From Pseudomonas vranovensis DSM 16006 (GTDB lineage Bacteria; Pseudomonadota; Gammaproteobacteria; Pseudomonadales; Pseudomonadaceae): a stretch of 64,000 nt of DNA. Positions 51,503-60,457 of the stretch are shown one piece after another. The notes beneath the pieces are model-generated. The model was not told the DNA's origin, made no database searches, and worked only from the letters and a program-made list of their open reading frames with translations. A program made the position numbers and the translations under genes. Location: assembly GCF_000425805.1 (NCBI RefSeq), contig NZ_AUED01000001.1:682001-746000 (forward strand), in the 5' to 3' direction. Positions within the stretch are counted from its first letter, which is position 1. Every line of letters begins with the position of its first letter.

Positions 51503-52513
51503 TCAGCGCATCTGCACGCCGTGCTGGGCCCGCCAGCTGGCTGGCGGCATACCGAACTGGGCGATGAACCAGCGAGTGAACGAGCTGGGCATCGAGTAGC
51601 CGAGCATGTCGGCGATGCGCCCCAGCGAATAGTTGGGGTTTTCCAGGTAACGGATTACCAGGTCGCGACGCACGCCGTTGACCAGATCGCTGAAAGTCAC
51701 GCCACTTTCCTCCAGGCGCCGTTGCAGGGTGCGCACGTTCATGCCCTGGGTCTGCGCCACCTGTTCAATGGTGGCGCGACCCATCGGCAGCAACAGATAG
51801 ATGGTCTTGCGCATCTCCAGTTCCAGCGACAGCTTGCCGCCTGCCTGCAGGGTATCCAGGTAGCGCTGCGCCAGCCGGGCCATGGCCTCATTGGCCAGCG
51901 GGTTGGCGGTGTCGAGGTCGGCCGCCGGGCAGACGATGCCGTTGAACTCACTGCCAAACACCAGCTTGCAGCCAAAGATACGCCGGTGAATCGACAGGTC
52001 GGCGGGGGCGGCATGGGTGAAGTTTGCGCTGATCGGATGCCAGTGGGCCCCGAGCAGGGCAGCACAGAGGCGCAGCATCACACCAATGGCCAGCTCGATG
52101 GACTGGCGCCCCCGGTGAGGCAGGTCGCTCACCACTTCTTCACGAATGATCACGGTCTTGCCGGCTTCTTCTATATGAATGGCCAGGGCGTCGTTGAGTA
52201 AATGGCGGTATTGCACGATGACTTGAAGCGCATCGCGCAGGGTGCGCTGGTGGCTGAGCAGCAAGCTGATTTCACCGAAATCCGACAACTGGCGCAGCTC
52301 GGCCATGCGCAGGCCGAAGGTTTCACAGCCACTGACCTGGGCAGACTCTTCCAGCAGGGTGATCACGCTGGCCACCGGCAGGCGTTGGTTGGGGTCGTCG
52401 AGCAGGGCAGCGCTCAGGCCCACCTGGGCCAGCAAAGCATGGGGGTTGAGCCCCAGGTGACGGGACACTTCGAGGTAATTGGTCAAGCTTGCAGCACGTA
52501 CGAGGGCGGTCAT
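51503..52513 (-). CDS. AraC-family regulator (Arabinose_bd type)
   Basis: A 336-residue protein starting MTALVRAASLTNYLEVSRHLGLNP, with the 'arabinose-binding-like' N-domain found in OruR/VirS-type regulators and a C-terminal HTH ('GMNVRTLQRRLEESGVTFSDLVNGVRRDLVIRYLENPNYSLGRIADMLGYSMPSSFTRWF' region). This subfamily often controls lipid or hydrocarbon genes. It is divergent from the hydrolase/DUF1302/DUF1329/RND/acyl-CoA operon, its probable target. The ATG at 52513 is preferred over GTG 52528. Confidence 0.9.
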   Translation of the reverse strand: MTALVRAASLTNYLEVSRHLGLNPHALLAQVGLSAALLDDPNQRLPVASVITLLEESAQVSGCETFGLRMAELRQLSDFGEISLLLSHQRTLRDALQVIVQYRHLLNDALAIHIEEAGKTVIIREEVVSDLPHRGRQSIELAIGVMLRLCAALLGAHWHPISANFTHAAPADLSIHRRIFGCKLVFGSEFNGIVCPAADLDTANPLANEAMARLAQRYLDTLQAGGKLSLELEMRKTIYLLLPMGRATIEQVAQTQGMNVRTLQRRLEESGVTFSDLVNGVRRDLVIRYLENPNYSLGRIADMLGYSMPSSFTRWFIAQFGMPPASWRAQHGVQMR

Positions 52514-52541
52514 TTTATTGTTTTCCACGCATTCTCATCAG

Positions 52542-52566
52542 GCGACCCGCTTCTGCGGCGGGTCGC
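52542..52566 (+). terminator. GC-rich hairpin followed by T-rich run
   Basis: GCGACCCGC (52542-52550) and GCGGGTCGC (52558-52566), then TTCTTAT. It has terminator form on the plus strand, yet no plus-strand gene precedes it except the recombinase about 1 kb upstream. It may block read-through into the hydrolase operon, or lie in the 5' leader of the AraC mRNA. Confidence 0.5.
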
Positions 52567-52581
52567 TTCTTATAGCCTGTG

Positions 52582-52686
52582 TGTCGTCAAATGAGAAGCC
52601 GTTTTATGCCCGTTGGTGCGACGCAAATGCCTTGTGTACTGGCGCTTCGGTCGCCTGCCTTTGCCTTTGTCATCAAATGAAAAGTC
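52582..52686 (+). promoter_or_regulatory. Direct repeats TGTCRTCAAATGARAAGYC
   Basis: TGTCGTCAAATGAGAAGCC (52582-52600) and TGTCATCAAATGAAAAGTC (52668-52686) match at 16 of 19 positions, 86 bases apart, between the AraC gene and the hydrolase operon. AraC proteins bind such directly repeated sites. No other gene-like content is seen in 52567-52789. Confidence 0.5.
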
Positions 52687-52789
52687 ACTGACGCTCAATG
52701 TAAAGCGCCTTGCAGGTGGGGTGATTACTGTGACGCCACAAGCGCTCGACAACACTCGCGAGCGGACTGTTCCGAGCAAAGGTACCGAC

Positions 52790-53356
52790 GTGGAAAAACT
52801 GCATACCGCCGCTACTGTTCTGATCGTTCCCGGCCTGCGTGATCATGTGGCCGAGCATTGGCAGACCTTGCTCCAGGCGCGCCTGGCCAAGGTCCGCTCG
52901 GTGCCACCGCTACAGGTCAACGGGCTCGACTGCACGGCACGGGTCGAGGCGATCCAGCGCGAGATCGAGCAGATCGACGGCGATGTGCTGCTGGTGGCGC
53001 ACAGCGCCGGGGTGCTGATGGTTGCCCATTGGGCCGCGCGTTATCAGCGCCCGATCAAAGGGGCGTTGCTGGCCGCACCTCCTGACCTTGAAGCGGCATG
53101 GCCGGACAACTACCCAAGCCCCGATAGCCTGCGCGCCAATGGCTGGAGCCCGCTGCCGATCACGCCACTGCCGTTCCCGAGCATCGTCGCTGCCAGCAGT
53201 AATGACCACCTGGCCAGCCTCGAAGCCGCCAGTGCCATGGCCCGTGGCTGGGGCAGCCAACTGCTGGAGCTGGGTGCGGTCGGCCACCTCAATCCCGCCG
53301 CCGGATTTGGCCCCTGGCCCAAGGCCGAGGCCCTGATTCACATGCTCGACCGCTAA
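52790..53356 (+). CDS. RBBP9/YdeN-type alpha/beta hydrolase
   Basis: A 188-residue serine hydrolase. The GTG at 52790 (VEKLHTAATVLIVPGLRDH) is chosen because AAAGG lies 8 bases upstream and the length fits the family; the open frame further upstream crosses the promoter area. Nucleophile elbow 'LLVAHSAGVLMVAHW' (Ser in HSAG), acid in 'ASSNDHLAS', and catalytic His in 'GAVGHLNPAAGFGPWP'. First gene of the plus-strand lipid-type operon. Confidence 0.82.
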   Translation: MEKLHTAATVLIVPGLRDHVAEHWQTLLQARLAKVRSVPPLQVNGLDCTARVEAIQREIEQIDGDVLLVAHSAGVLMVAHWAARYQRPIKGALLAAPPDLEAAWPDNYPSPDSLRANGWSPLPITPLPFPSIVAASSNDHLASLEAASAMARGWGSQLLELGAVGHLNPAAGFGPWPKAEALIHMLDR

Positions 53357-53442
53357 CGCCTGCCTCACCGCACGGATGCTCGACCAACACCCGCACACGA
53401 CGGGTGGAGTTAAAAACAATAACAATAAGTGGAGTCATCGCA

Positions 53443-55398
53443 ATGCCAAAACATCGCACTCACCGTGCTGTGAACCCACAGCGCTGCCTGCTGGCCTGCG
53501 CCATCAGCCTGCTCACACTGCCCGGTGCCCAGGCGTTCGAAGTCGATACCGGCAGTGAAGACTGGGCCGTGCGTCTGGACAACACCGTCAAGTACAACTA
53601 CGGCGTACGCACCGAAAGCGCCGACAAACGCATGCTCGCCACCCCGAACAACAACGATGGCGACTACAACTTTCGCAAGGCCGGCACCACCGTGACCAAT
53701 CGGGTCGACCTGCTCACCGAACTGGATGTGATCTACCAGGGCAACATGGGCTTTCGCGTCAGTGCCGCCAGTTGGTACGACAAGGCCTATGACAACACCG
53801 GCTCCAACTCCAATCCGTTCGTCAATGGCAACGGTGACACCTCCGGCATCAACCCGAGCCTCAATGGCCTGCCAGGCACGGGTACGCCACTGGGCAGCCC
53901 GCACCTGAGCAACTACGCCCAGCGCTACTACAGCGGCCCGTCGGGCGAAGTGCTCGATGCCTTCGTGTTCATGCGCACCGACATCGGTGATAACTCGCAG
54001 CTCAGCGGCAAGCTGGGCCAGCACAACCTGTTCTGGGGCGAGACGCTGCTCAACCCGGTGCATTCGCTCAGCTACGGACAGTCGGGTCTTGACCTCGCCA
54101 AGCTGGCGGCATCGCCCGGTACCGAAGCCAAAGAGTTGTTCGTACCCCGCAATCAGCTGTCGACCTCGTTCCTGGTCAACCCGGAACTGACCATTGGTGC
54201 CCAGTACTTCCTCGACTGGGATGCCGCTCGCCTGCCCGAAGCCGGCACCTTCTATGGCGGTTCAGACCTGGTGGGCGAGGGCGCCCAGAGCTTCCTGCTC
54301 GGTCATACCGGTACCCCTGGGCTGATCCCGGTACAAGGGGCATTGACCAGCATCCGCCGCGGCCATGACCTGACCCCGGACAAGCGCGGTGACTGGGGGG
54401 TGATGGCCAAGTGGTCGCCCGAGTGGCTGGGCGGCACCCTGGGCTTCTACTACCGCAAGACCTCCGAGATCCTGCCCCAGGCCTGGCTCGATGCACGTGG
54501 CATGACGGTTTCCCGTGGCCCGTTCGGCAACCCGCCGGCAGGTTTCCAGGGCGCGGTCGGCAACCTCTACAACTCGCTGCAAACCCCTACCTATCAGTTT
54601 GCCTACGCCGACAACATCGACGTGTATGGCCTGAGCCTGTCCAAGGACGTGGCCGGCATCAGCGTCGGCAGCGACCTGAACATCCGTCACAACATGCCGC
54701 TGGCGAGCATTCCGGCGATTGTCAGTGCACCGGGAACCGGCGGCCTGGGCGGCGGTTTCGGTCTGTTGCCACCACGCCTGCCGAGCAGTGGCGTGATCTA
54801 CGACGTGCCCGAGGATGGCGATGGCATGAGCGCCACCGGCCAGACCCTGCACTGGACCCTCAATGGCCTGATGACCATTGGCGATACACCACTGTTCGAC
54901 AGCGCCACCCTGCTGGGCGAACTGTTCTACAGCAACCTGCTCAAGCTCGATGGCCACAACGAGGCCTTGTACAAGGGCAAGAGCAGCTACCGCGGCATCG
55001 ACAAACCCACCCGTGACAACTGGGGCATCGCCGTCAACTTCACCCCGACCTGGTACCAGGTGGTGCCCGGCGTCGACCTGAGCATGCCGCTGTCGATCAA
55101 CATGGGCCTGGACGGGGTGTCTCCCGTGCAGGGCGGCGGCGCCGAGGACACCGGCAACTACGCCGTGGGCGTCAGTGCTGCGGTGTACAACCAGTATTTT
55201 GTCGACCTCAAGTACGTCGACGGCTTTGGCAAGTCCCAGTCGTGCAACAACGGCCAGACCGATGGCACGACCCCCAATGCCCTGGACGGCGAGCAGGATT
55301 ACACCTGCTACGGCGGCGGGTACGCGTCTTTCTCTGGCGGCGCAGCCACCACCGAGGACCGTGGCGCGCTCTACCTGACCCTCAAGACCACCTTCTGA
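53443..55398 (+). CDS. DUF1302 outer-membrane-type protein
   Basis: A 651-residue exported beta-rich protein. The signal peptide 'CLLACAISLLTLPGAQAFEV' is followed by the DUF1302 pattern ('WAVRLDNTVKYNYGVR', 'QLSGKLGQHNLFWGETLL') and a C-terminal '...TLKTTF' ending in an aromatic residue, typical of outer-membrane barrels. It is nearly always paired with DUF1329 and an MMPL/RND permease, as here. A role in moving hydrophobic substrates across the outer membrane is inferred. GGAG precedes the ATG at 53443. Confidence 0.9.
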   Translation: MPKHRTHRAVNPQRCLLACAISLLTLPGAQAFEVDTGSEDWAVRLDNTVKYNYGVRTESADKRMLATPNNNDGDYNFRKAGTTVTNRVDLLTELDVIYQGNMGFRVSAASWYDKAYDNTGSNSNPFVNGNGDTSGINPSLNGLPGTGTPLGSPHLSNYAQRYYSGPSGEVLDAFVFMRTDIGDNSQLSGKLGQHNLFWGETLLNPVHSLSYGQSGLDLAKLAASPGTEAKELFVPRNQLSTSFLVNPELTIGAQYFLDWDAARLPEAGTFYGGSDLVGEGAQSFLLGHTGTPGLIPVQGALTSIRRGHDLTPDKRGDWGVMAKWSPEWLGGTLGFYYRKTSEILPQAWLDARGMTVSRGPFGNPPAGFQGAVGNLYNSLQTPTYQFAYADNIDVYGLSLSKDVAGISVGSDLNIRHNMPLASIPAIVSAPGTGGLGGGFGLLPPRLPSSGVIYDVPEDGDGMSATGQTLHWTLNGLMTIGDTPLFDSATLLGELFYSNLLKLDGHNEALYKGKSSYRGIDKPTRDNWGIAVNFTPTWYQVVPGVDLSMPLSINMGLDGVSPVQGGGAEDTGNYAVGVSAAVYNQYFVDLKYVDGFGKSQSCNNGQTDGTTPNALDGEQDYTCYGGGYASFSGGAATTEDRGALYLTLKTTF

Positions 55399-55435
55399 GT
55401 CCGTCTCCCACAGACCAAACAGGAAAACAACAATC

Positions 55436-56794
55436 ATGAACTACGTGCACACACTGTTGGCCACGTGCCTGTCGCTGGCTGCCCTCAATACCGCCCAGGC
55501 GGCCGTTTCCACCGAACAGGCCGCGCGCCTGGGCACCAGCCTGACCGCGATCGGCGCCGAAAAGGCCGCCAATGCCGACGGCTCGATTCCCGCCTACCAG
55601 GGCGGCCTGGTGACCCCGCCGGCCAGCTACAAGAGCGGCGAAAGCATGCGCCCCGACCCGTTTGCCGGTGAAAAACCGCTGCTGGTCATCGACGGCAAGA
55701 ATGCCGAGCAGTACAAGGGCCAGCTGACCGCCACCACCCTGGAACTGCTCAAGCGCTACCCCAGTTTTCGCGTAGACGTCTACCCGACCCATCGCACCGT
55801 CGCCTTGCCGCAAGCGGTACTGGACAACACCCGCAAGAACGCCGTGGGTGCGCGCAGCCAGGAGGGCGGTACGGCCGTCGACAACGTGCTGCCGGGTATT
55901 CCGTTCCCGATTCCGCAGACCGGCGCCGAAGCCATGTGGAACTTCCTGTTGCGCTACCAGGGCGTGAGCATGACCGCCAAGTACGACTCATGGAACGTAG
56001 ACGCCAGTGGCCGGCCAACCCTGTCCACCACCGGCCAGGCCAACATCAGCTATCCGATCTACGAGGACATGAACAAGCTGATCGGCGCCAAGGACACCTA
56101 CTACCAGATGAAGCTGAGCTACACCGGGCCCGCTCGTCGCGCCGGCGAAGCGATGATGCTGCGCGATGCCGCCAACCCGCTGGTACAACCACGCAGCGCC
56201 TGGCAGTACCTGCCGGGGCAGCGCCGGGTCAAGCTGGCACCGAACCTCGCCTACGACACGCCCAACCCCGGTACTTCGGGCTCTGGCACCTACGATGACG
56301 TGTTCGTCTTCAACGGCGCTCTGGACCGCTACGACTGGACCCTGGTGGGCAAGCAGGAAATGTACGTGCCGTACAACACCTACCAGCTCACCTACCACAC
56401 CGACGTCAAGCAGCTGACCACCCCCAACCACCTGGCGCCGCAATTTGTGCGCTGGGAAAAACACCGGGTGTGGGTGGTGGAAGGCAAACTCAAGGACGGC
56501 GCCCGCCACATCTACCACAAGCGCCGCTTCTACCTCGACGAAGACAGCTGGATCGCTCTGGCCTCGGACCAGTACGACGCCCGTGACCAACTGTACCGCG
56601 GCTCGTTCGCCTTCCTCAGCCAGAGCTACGACAAGCAGACCCCGGATGCCACGCCCTTCATGATCTACGACTTGATCGGCGGCACCTACAACCTCAACGG
56701 CGTGGTCGGTGCCTATGGCGGCATCCGCTACATCGAGCCGCTGTCGCGTACCCAATGGTCGCCCGAGTCGTTGGCCGGCGCCGGTATCCGATAA
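55436..56794 (+). CDS. DUF1329 periplasmic/outer-membrane protein
   Basis: A 452-residue protein with a signal peptide (LLATCLSLAALNTAQAAV) and family blocks 'LGTSLTAIGAEKAANADGSIPAY', 'GIPFPIPQTGAEAMWNFLLRYQG' and 'KRRFYLDEDSWIALASDQYDARDQLYR'. DUF1329 is related to the LolA/LolB-like fold in some classifications and may carry a lipid between membranes. It lies 37 bases after the DUF1302 gene with AGGAAA upstream. Confidence 0.92.
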   Translation: MNYVHTLLATCLSLAALNTAQAAVSTEQAARLGTSLTAIGAEKAANADGSIPAYQGGLVTPPASYKSGESMRPDPFAGEKPLLVIDGKNAEQYKGQLTATTLELLKRYPSFRVDVYPTHRTVALPQAVLDNTRKNAVGARSQEGGTAVDNVLPGIPFPIPQTGAEAMWNFLLRYQGVSMTAKYDSWNVDASGRPTLSTTGQANISYPIYEDMNKLIGAKDTYYQMKLSYTGPARRAGEAMMLRDAANPLVQPRSAWQYLPGQRRVKLAPNLAYDTPNPGTSGSGTYDDVFVFNGALDRYDWTLVGKQEMYVPYNTYQLTYHTDVKQLTTPNHLAPQFVRWEKHRVWVVEGKLKDGARHIYHKRRFYLDEDSWIALASDQYDARDQLYRGSFAFLSQSYDKQTPDATPFMIYDLIGGTYNLNGVVGAYGGIRYIEPLSRTQWSPESLAGAGIR

Positions 56795-56863
56795 GCGTCC
56801 ACGAACGGCCTGGCGTCGATACCTGGCGCCGGGCCCCTGGTTGAGCGATCCGGAGGATCGGGT

Positions 56864-57946
56864 ATGTACTGTTTGAAGCGATGGACGACGCTGATGGTGG
56901 CGTTGCTGGCCCTGCACGGCACGGCCCAGGCGGCCACTTATGTAGACGTGCTGGACCTGCCGGCCATGCCCAGCGCCCTGGCCAGCAACAGCGCCTTGCG
57001 CGATGTGACCCGTGCGGGGCCACGCCTGGTGGCGGTAGGGCCGCGCGGGCACATTGTGTATTCCGATGACTTGGGCAGCCGCTGGCAACAAGCGCGAGTG
57101 CCGGTCAGCGCCGACCTCAACGCCGTTACGTTCCCGACCCCGGAGCTGGGCTGGGCAGTGGGCAATGACGGGGTGATCCTGCACAGCCGCGACGGTGGCC
57201 TGAGCTGGGAAAAGCAGCTGGACGGACGCGTACTGGGCGAGCAGGTCGTGGCCTGGTACCGGGCCCAGGCTCACGCCGCGCCGGGGGATGAGCGCTGGGC
57301 AACGTGGGTGGGTGAGGGGGAGCGGCTGGTGGCCGAAGGTGCCGACAAGCCGCTGCTGGATGTGTGGTTCCGCGATGCCGACAACGGCTTTGCGGTCGGG
57401 GTGTTCAACCTGCTGTTGCACACCAGCGATGGCGGCCGGCACTGGACACCGTGGCTTGAACGCACCGACAACCCGCAGGCCTTGCACCTGACCAGCCTGG
57501 CCGAGGTCGACAGCGCGCTGTACATCACCGGCGAGCAGGGCCTGCTGCTCAAGCTCACCGCGGATGGCCAGCACTTTGAACGACTGACCACGCCATACGC
57601 GGGCACCTTCTTTGGTGCGCTCGGCAAACCGGGCGTGCTGCTGGCCTACGGCTTGCGCGGGCATGTGTACCGCAGCACCGATGGCGGCCAGCACTGGCAA
57701 GCCGTCCCCACCGGGCTATCCACCAGCATCACCGCCGCCAGCCTGGACCGTGCCGGGCAACTCTGGCTGTCGAGCCAGGCCGGGGACGTGCTGGTCAGCC
57801 GTGATAGCGGCGTAAGTTTCCAACCGGTGACGCAAACGGCCCGCACCCCGGTCAGCGGGGCGACCTTCGATGCCGCGTCCGACCTGGTGCTGGTAGGCGA
57901 CCGCGGTGTGCGCACCCTGGCCCACGAACAACCGCTGCAGCCATAA
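56864..57946 (+). CDS. YCF48-related beta-propeller protein
   Basis: A 360-residue exported protein with a signal peptide (LMVALLALHGTAQAA) and repeated BNR/YCF48 blades ('LLHTSDGGRHW', 'VYRSTDGGQHWQ', 'ILHSRDGGLSWE'). The family (PSII assembly factor-like) is a scaffold fold; in Pseudomonas it accompanies DUF1302/DUF1329/RND genes. Probably a periplasmic partner of the permease. GGAGG precedes the ATG. Confidence 0.9.
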   Translation: MYCLKRWTTLMVALLALHGTAQAATYVDVLDLPAMPSALASNSALRDVTRAGPRLVAVGPRGHIVYSDDLGSRWQQARVPVSADLNAVTFPTPELGWAVGNDGVILHSRDGGLSWEKQLDGRVLGEQVVAWYRAQAHAAPGDERWATWVGEGERLVAEGADKPLLDVWFRDADNGFAVGVFNLLLHTSDGGRHWTPWLERTDNPQALHLTSLAEVDSALYITGEQGLLLKLTADGQHFERLTTPYAGTFFGALGKPGVLLAYGLRGHVYRSTDGGQHWQAVPTGLSTSITAASLDRAGQLWLSSQAGDVLVSRDSGVSFQPVTQTARTPVSGATFDAASDLVLVGDRGVRTLAHEQPLQP

Positions 57947-57961
57947 CAAGAGAACAACCTG

Positions 57962-60457
57962 ATGGCCAACATCCAACAAGACACCCTGCCGGTGATCCGT
58001 AACCTCGGCGACTTCGATGCACGCTCCGGCAACCTGCTCGAACGCCTGGTGTTCAACCACCGGCTGCCGTTCGTGGTGTGCATGCTGCTGGTTACCCTGG
58101 TGCTGGGCTTCATGGCCCTGACGCGCCTGGAGTTGCGCCCAAGCTTCGAGAAAATGATTCCCCAGAGTCATCCCTATATTCAAAACTACCTGAACAACCG
58201 TGAGTCGCTGCGCGGCCTGGGCAATTCGCTGCGTATTGTGGTGGAGAACACCCAGGGCGACATCTTCGACCCGGCCTACTTGCAGACCCTGCGCCAGATC
58301 AACGATGAGCTGTTCCTTGCCCAGGGCGTGGACCGCGCCTGGATGAAGTCACTGTGGAGCCCGGCGGTGCGCTGGACCGAAGTCACCGAAGAGGGCTTCC
58401 AGGGCGGGCCGGTAATGCCCGACAGTTACCAGGGCTCGGCCGAGGATATCCAGCAACTGCGCCAGAACATCGAGCGCGCCAATATTGTCGGCAGCCTGGT
58501 GGCCCGTGACTTCAAGTCGAGCATGCTCATTGTGCCGCTGTTCGACCGCGACTCGGCCACCGGCCGCGGCATCGACTACCACGACTTTTCCCTCAAGCTC
58601 GAACAGCTGCGCAACCAGTACGAAGCCATCGGTACTGAAAACGGCGGCCAGGGCCACTACAAGATCCATGTGATCGGCTTCGCCAAGCTGATGGGCGATC
58701 TGATCGACGGGCTGATCCAGGTCATGCTGTTCTTCGCCCTGGCAGTGGTGACCACCCTGGTGATCATCTTCCTCTATACCCGTTGCGTGCGTAGCACCTT
58801 GCTGGTGGTGGTGTGCTCGCTGACGGCGGTGGTGTGGCAACTGGGGATCGTCGCCTGGCTGGGCTACGCGATTGATCCGTATTCGATCCTGGTGCCGTTC
58901 CTGATTTTCGCCATCGGTGTGTCCCATGCCGCGCAGAAGATGAACGGCATCATGCAGGACATCGGCCGCGGCACCCACCGCCAGATTGCCGCGCGCTACA
59001 CCTTCCGCCGCCTGTTCGTGGCCGGTGTCACCGCGCTGCTGGCCGACGCCGTGGGCTTTGCCGTGCTGATGCTGATCGACATCCCGGTGATCCAGGACCT
59101 GGCCATCACCGCCAGCATCGGCGTAGCCGTGCTGATCTTCACCTCGCTGCTGCTGATGCCGGTGGCGCTTTCGTACATTGGCGTTGGCCGCAAGGCTGCC
59201 GAGCGGGCGCTGCGAATCGACTCGCGGGCGGCCGAGCACCGCGGTTTCGGCAAGCTCTGGGACCTGCTCGACCGCTTTACCACACGCAGGTGGGCCACCG
59301 CCGCCGTGGTCATTGCCGCGCTGATGGGGGCAGGGGGCTTCTGGGTCAGCCTGCAACTGAAGATCGGCGACCTTGACAGTGGCGCCCCGGAGCTGCATGC
59401 CGACTCGCGCTACAACCGCGACAACGCCTACATCACCGGGCACTACGCGCTGTCCAGCGACACCTTCGCGGTGATGATCAAAACCGCCCCCGAAGGCTGC
59501 CTGCGCTACCAGACCCTGGTGCTGGCCGACCGCCTGGCTTGGGAGCTGCAACAGTATCCGGGGGTGCAGACCACGCTGTCGCTGACCAACGCGGTGCGCC
59601 AGATCACCGCCGGCACTTACGAGGGCAACCCCAAGCTCAACAGCATCCAGCGCAACCAGGACGTGCTCAACTACGCGGCGCAACAGGCCTCGGTCAACGC
59701 CCCGGAGCTGTTCAACAACGATTGCTCGCTGATGCCGGTGATCGCCTACCTCAAGGATCACAAGGCCGACACCCTCAATGAAGTGGTGGCGATTGCCGAA
59801 CGCTTCGCCCAGGCCAATAGCAGCGACGACCGTCAGTTCCTCCTGGCCGCCGGCAGCGCCGGTATCGAGGCCGCCACCAATATCGTGGTGCATGACGCCA
59901 ACCGCACTATGTTGTTGCTGGTGTACCTGGCCGTCACGGTGTTCTGCCTGATCACCTTCCGCAGCTGGCGCGCCACCCTGGTGGCGGTACTGCCACTGAT
60001 GCTCACCTCGGTACTGTGCGAAGCACTGATGGTGATGATGGGCATCGGGGTGAAAGTCGCTACCTTGCCGGTGATCGCCCTGGGCGTGGGCATCGGCGTC
60101 GACTACGCGCTGTACCTGCTCAGCGTGCAGCTGCATTACCAGCGCAAGGGCATGTCGCTGTCACAGGCCTATGAGAACGCTGTGGCCTTCACCGGCCGGG
60201 TAGTGGGCCTGGTGGGCATCACCCTGGCCGCCGGCGTAGTGGGCTGGGCCTGGTCGCCGATCAAGTTCCAGGCCGACATGGGCATCCTGCTGACCTTCAT
60301 GTTCCTGTGGAACATGCTTGGCGCGCTGATCCTGATCCCGGCGCTGTCGTACTTCCTGTTGCCCGACAACAAGGCCCGGGCGACCACCGCAAGCCCCGCA
60401 CCTGCCAAGGGGCAGCCCCTAACCACCCAAGCAGTCGAGTGTTCGCAACATGTCTGA
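57962..60457 (+). CDS. MMPL/RND superfamily permease
   Basis: An 831-residue inner-membrane transporter with about 12 TM helices in two halves, each with a large periplasmic loop. N-terminal 'LVFNHRLPFVVCMLLVTLVLGFMAL', cluster around 'VMLFFALAVVTTLVIIFLYTRC', and the second half with 'LPVIALGVGIGVDYALYLLSVQ' (GxxxDY motif of MMPL/HAE3 proteins). It probably moves lipids or hydrophobic compounds using proton force, together with the DUF1302, DUF1329 and YCF48 proteins. It overlaps the dehydrogenase gene by 8 bases. Confidence 0.93.
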   Translation: MANIQQDTLPVIRNLGDFDARSGNLLERLVFNHRLPFVVCMLLVTLVLGFMALTRLELRPSFEKMIPQSHPYIQNYLNNRESLRGLGNSLRIVVENTQGDIFDPAYLQTLRQINDELFLAQGVDRAWMKSLWSPAVRWTEVTEEGFQGGPVMPDSYQGSAEDIQQLRQNIERANIVGSLVARDFKSSMLIVPLFDRDSATGRGIDYHDFSLKLEQLRNQYEAIGTENGGQGHYKIHVIGFAKLMGDLIDGLIQVMLFFALAVVTTLVIIFLYTRCVRSTLLVVVCSLTAVVWQLGIVAWLGYAIDPYSILVPFLIFAIGVSHAAQKMNGIMQDIGRGTHRQIAARYTFRRLFVAGVTALLADAVGFAVLMLIDIPVIQDLAITASIGVAVLIFTSLLLMPVALSYIGVGRKAAERALRIDSRAAEHRGFGKLWDLLDRFTTRRWATAAVVIAALMGAGGFWVSLQLKIGDLDSGAPELHADSRYNRDNAYITGHYALSSDTFAVMIKTAPEGCLRYQTLVLADRLAWELQQYPGVQTTLSLTNAVRQITAGTYEGNPKLNSIQRNQDVLNYAAQQASVNAPELFNNDCSLMPVIAYLKDHKADTLNEVVAIAERFAQANSSDDRQFLLAAGSAGIEAATNIVVHDANRTMLLLVYLAVTVFCLITFRSWRATLVAVLPLMLTSVLCEALMVMMGIGVKVATLPVIALGVGIGVDYALYLLSVQLHYQRKGMSLSQAYENAVAFTGRVVGLVGITLAAGVVGWAWSPIKFQADMGILLTFMFLWNMLGALILIPALSYFLLPDNKARATTASPAPAKGQPLTTQAVECSQHV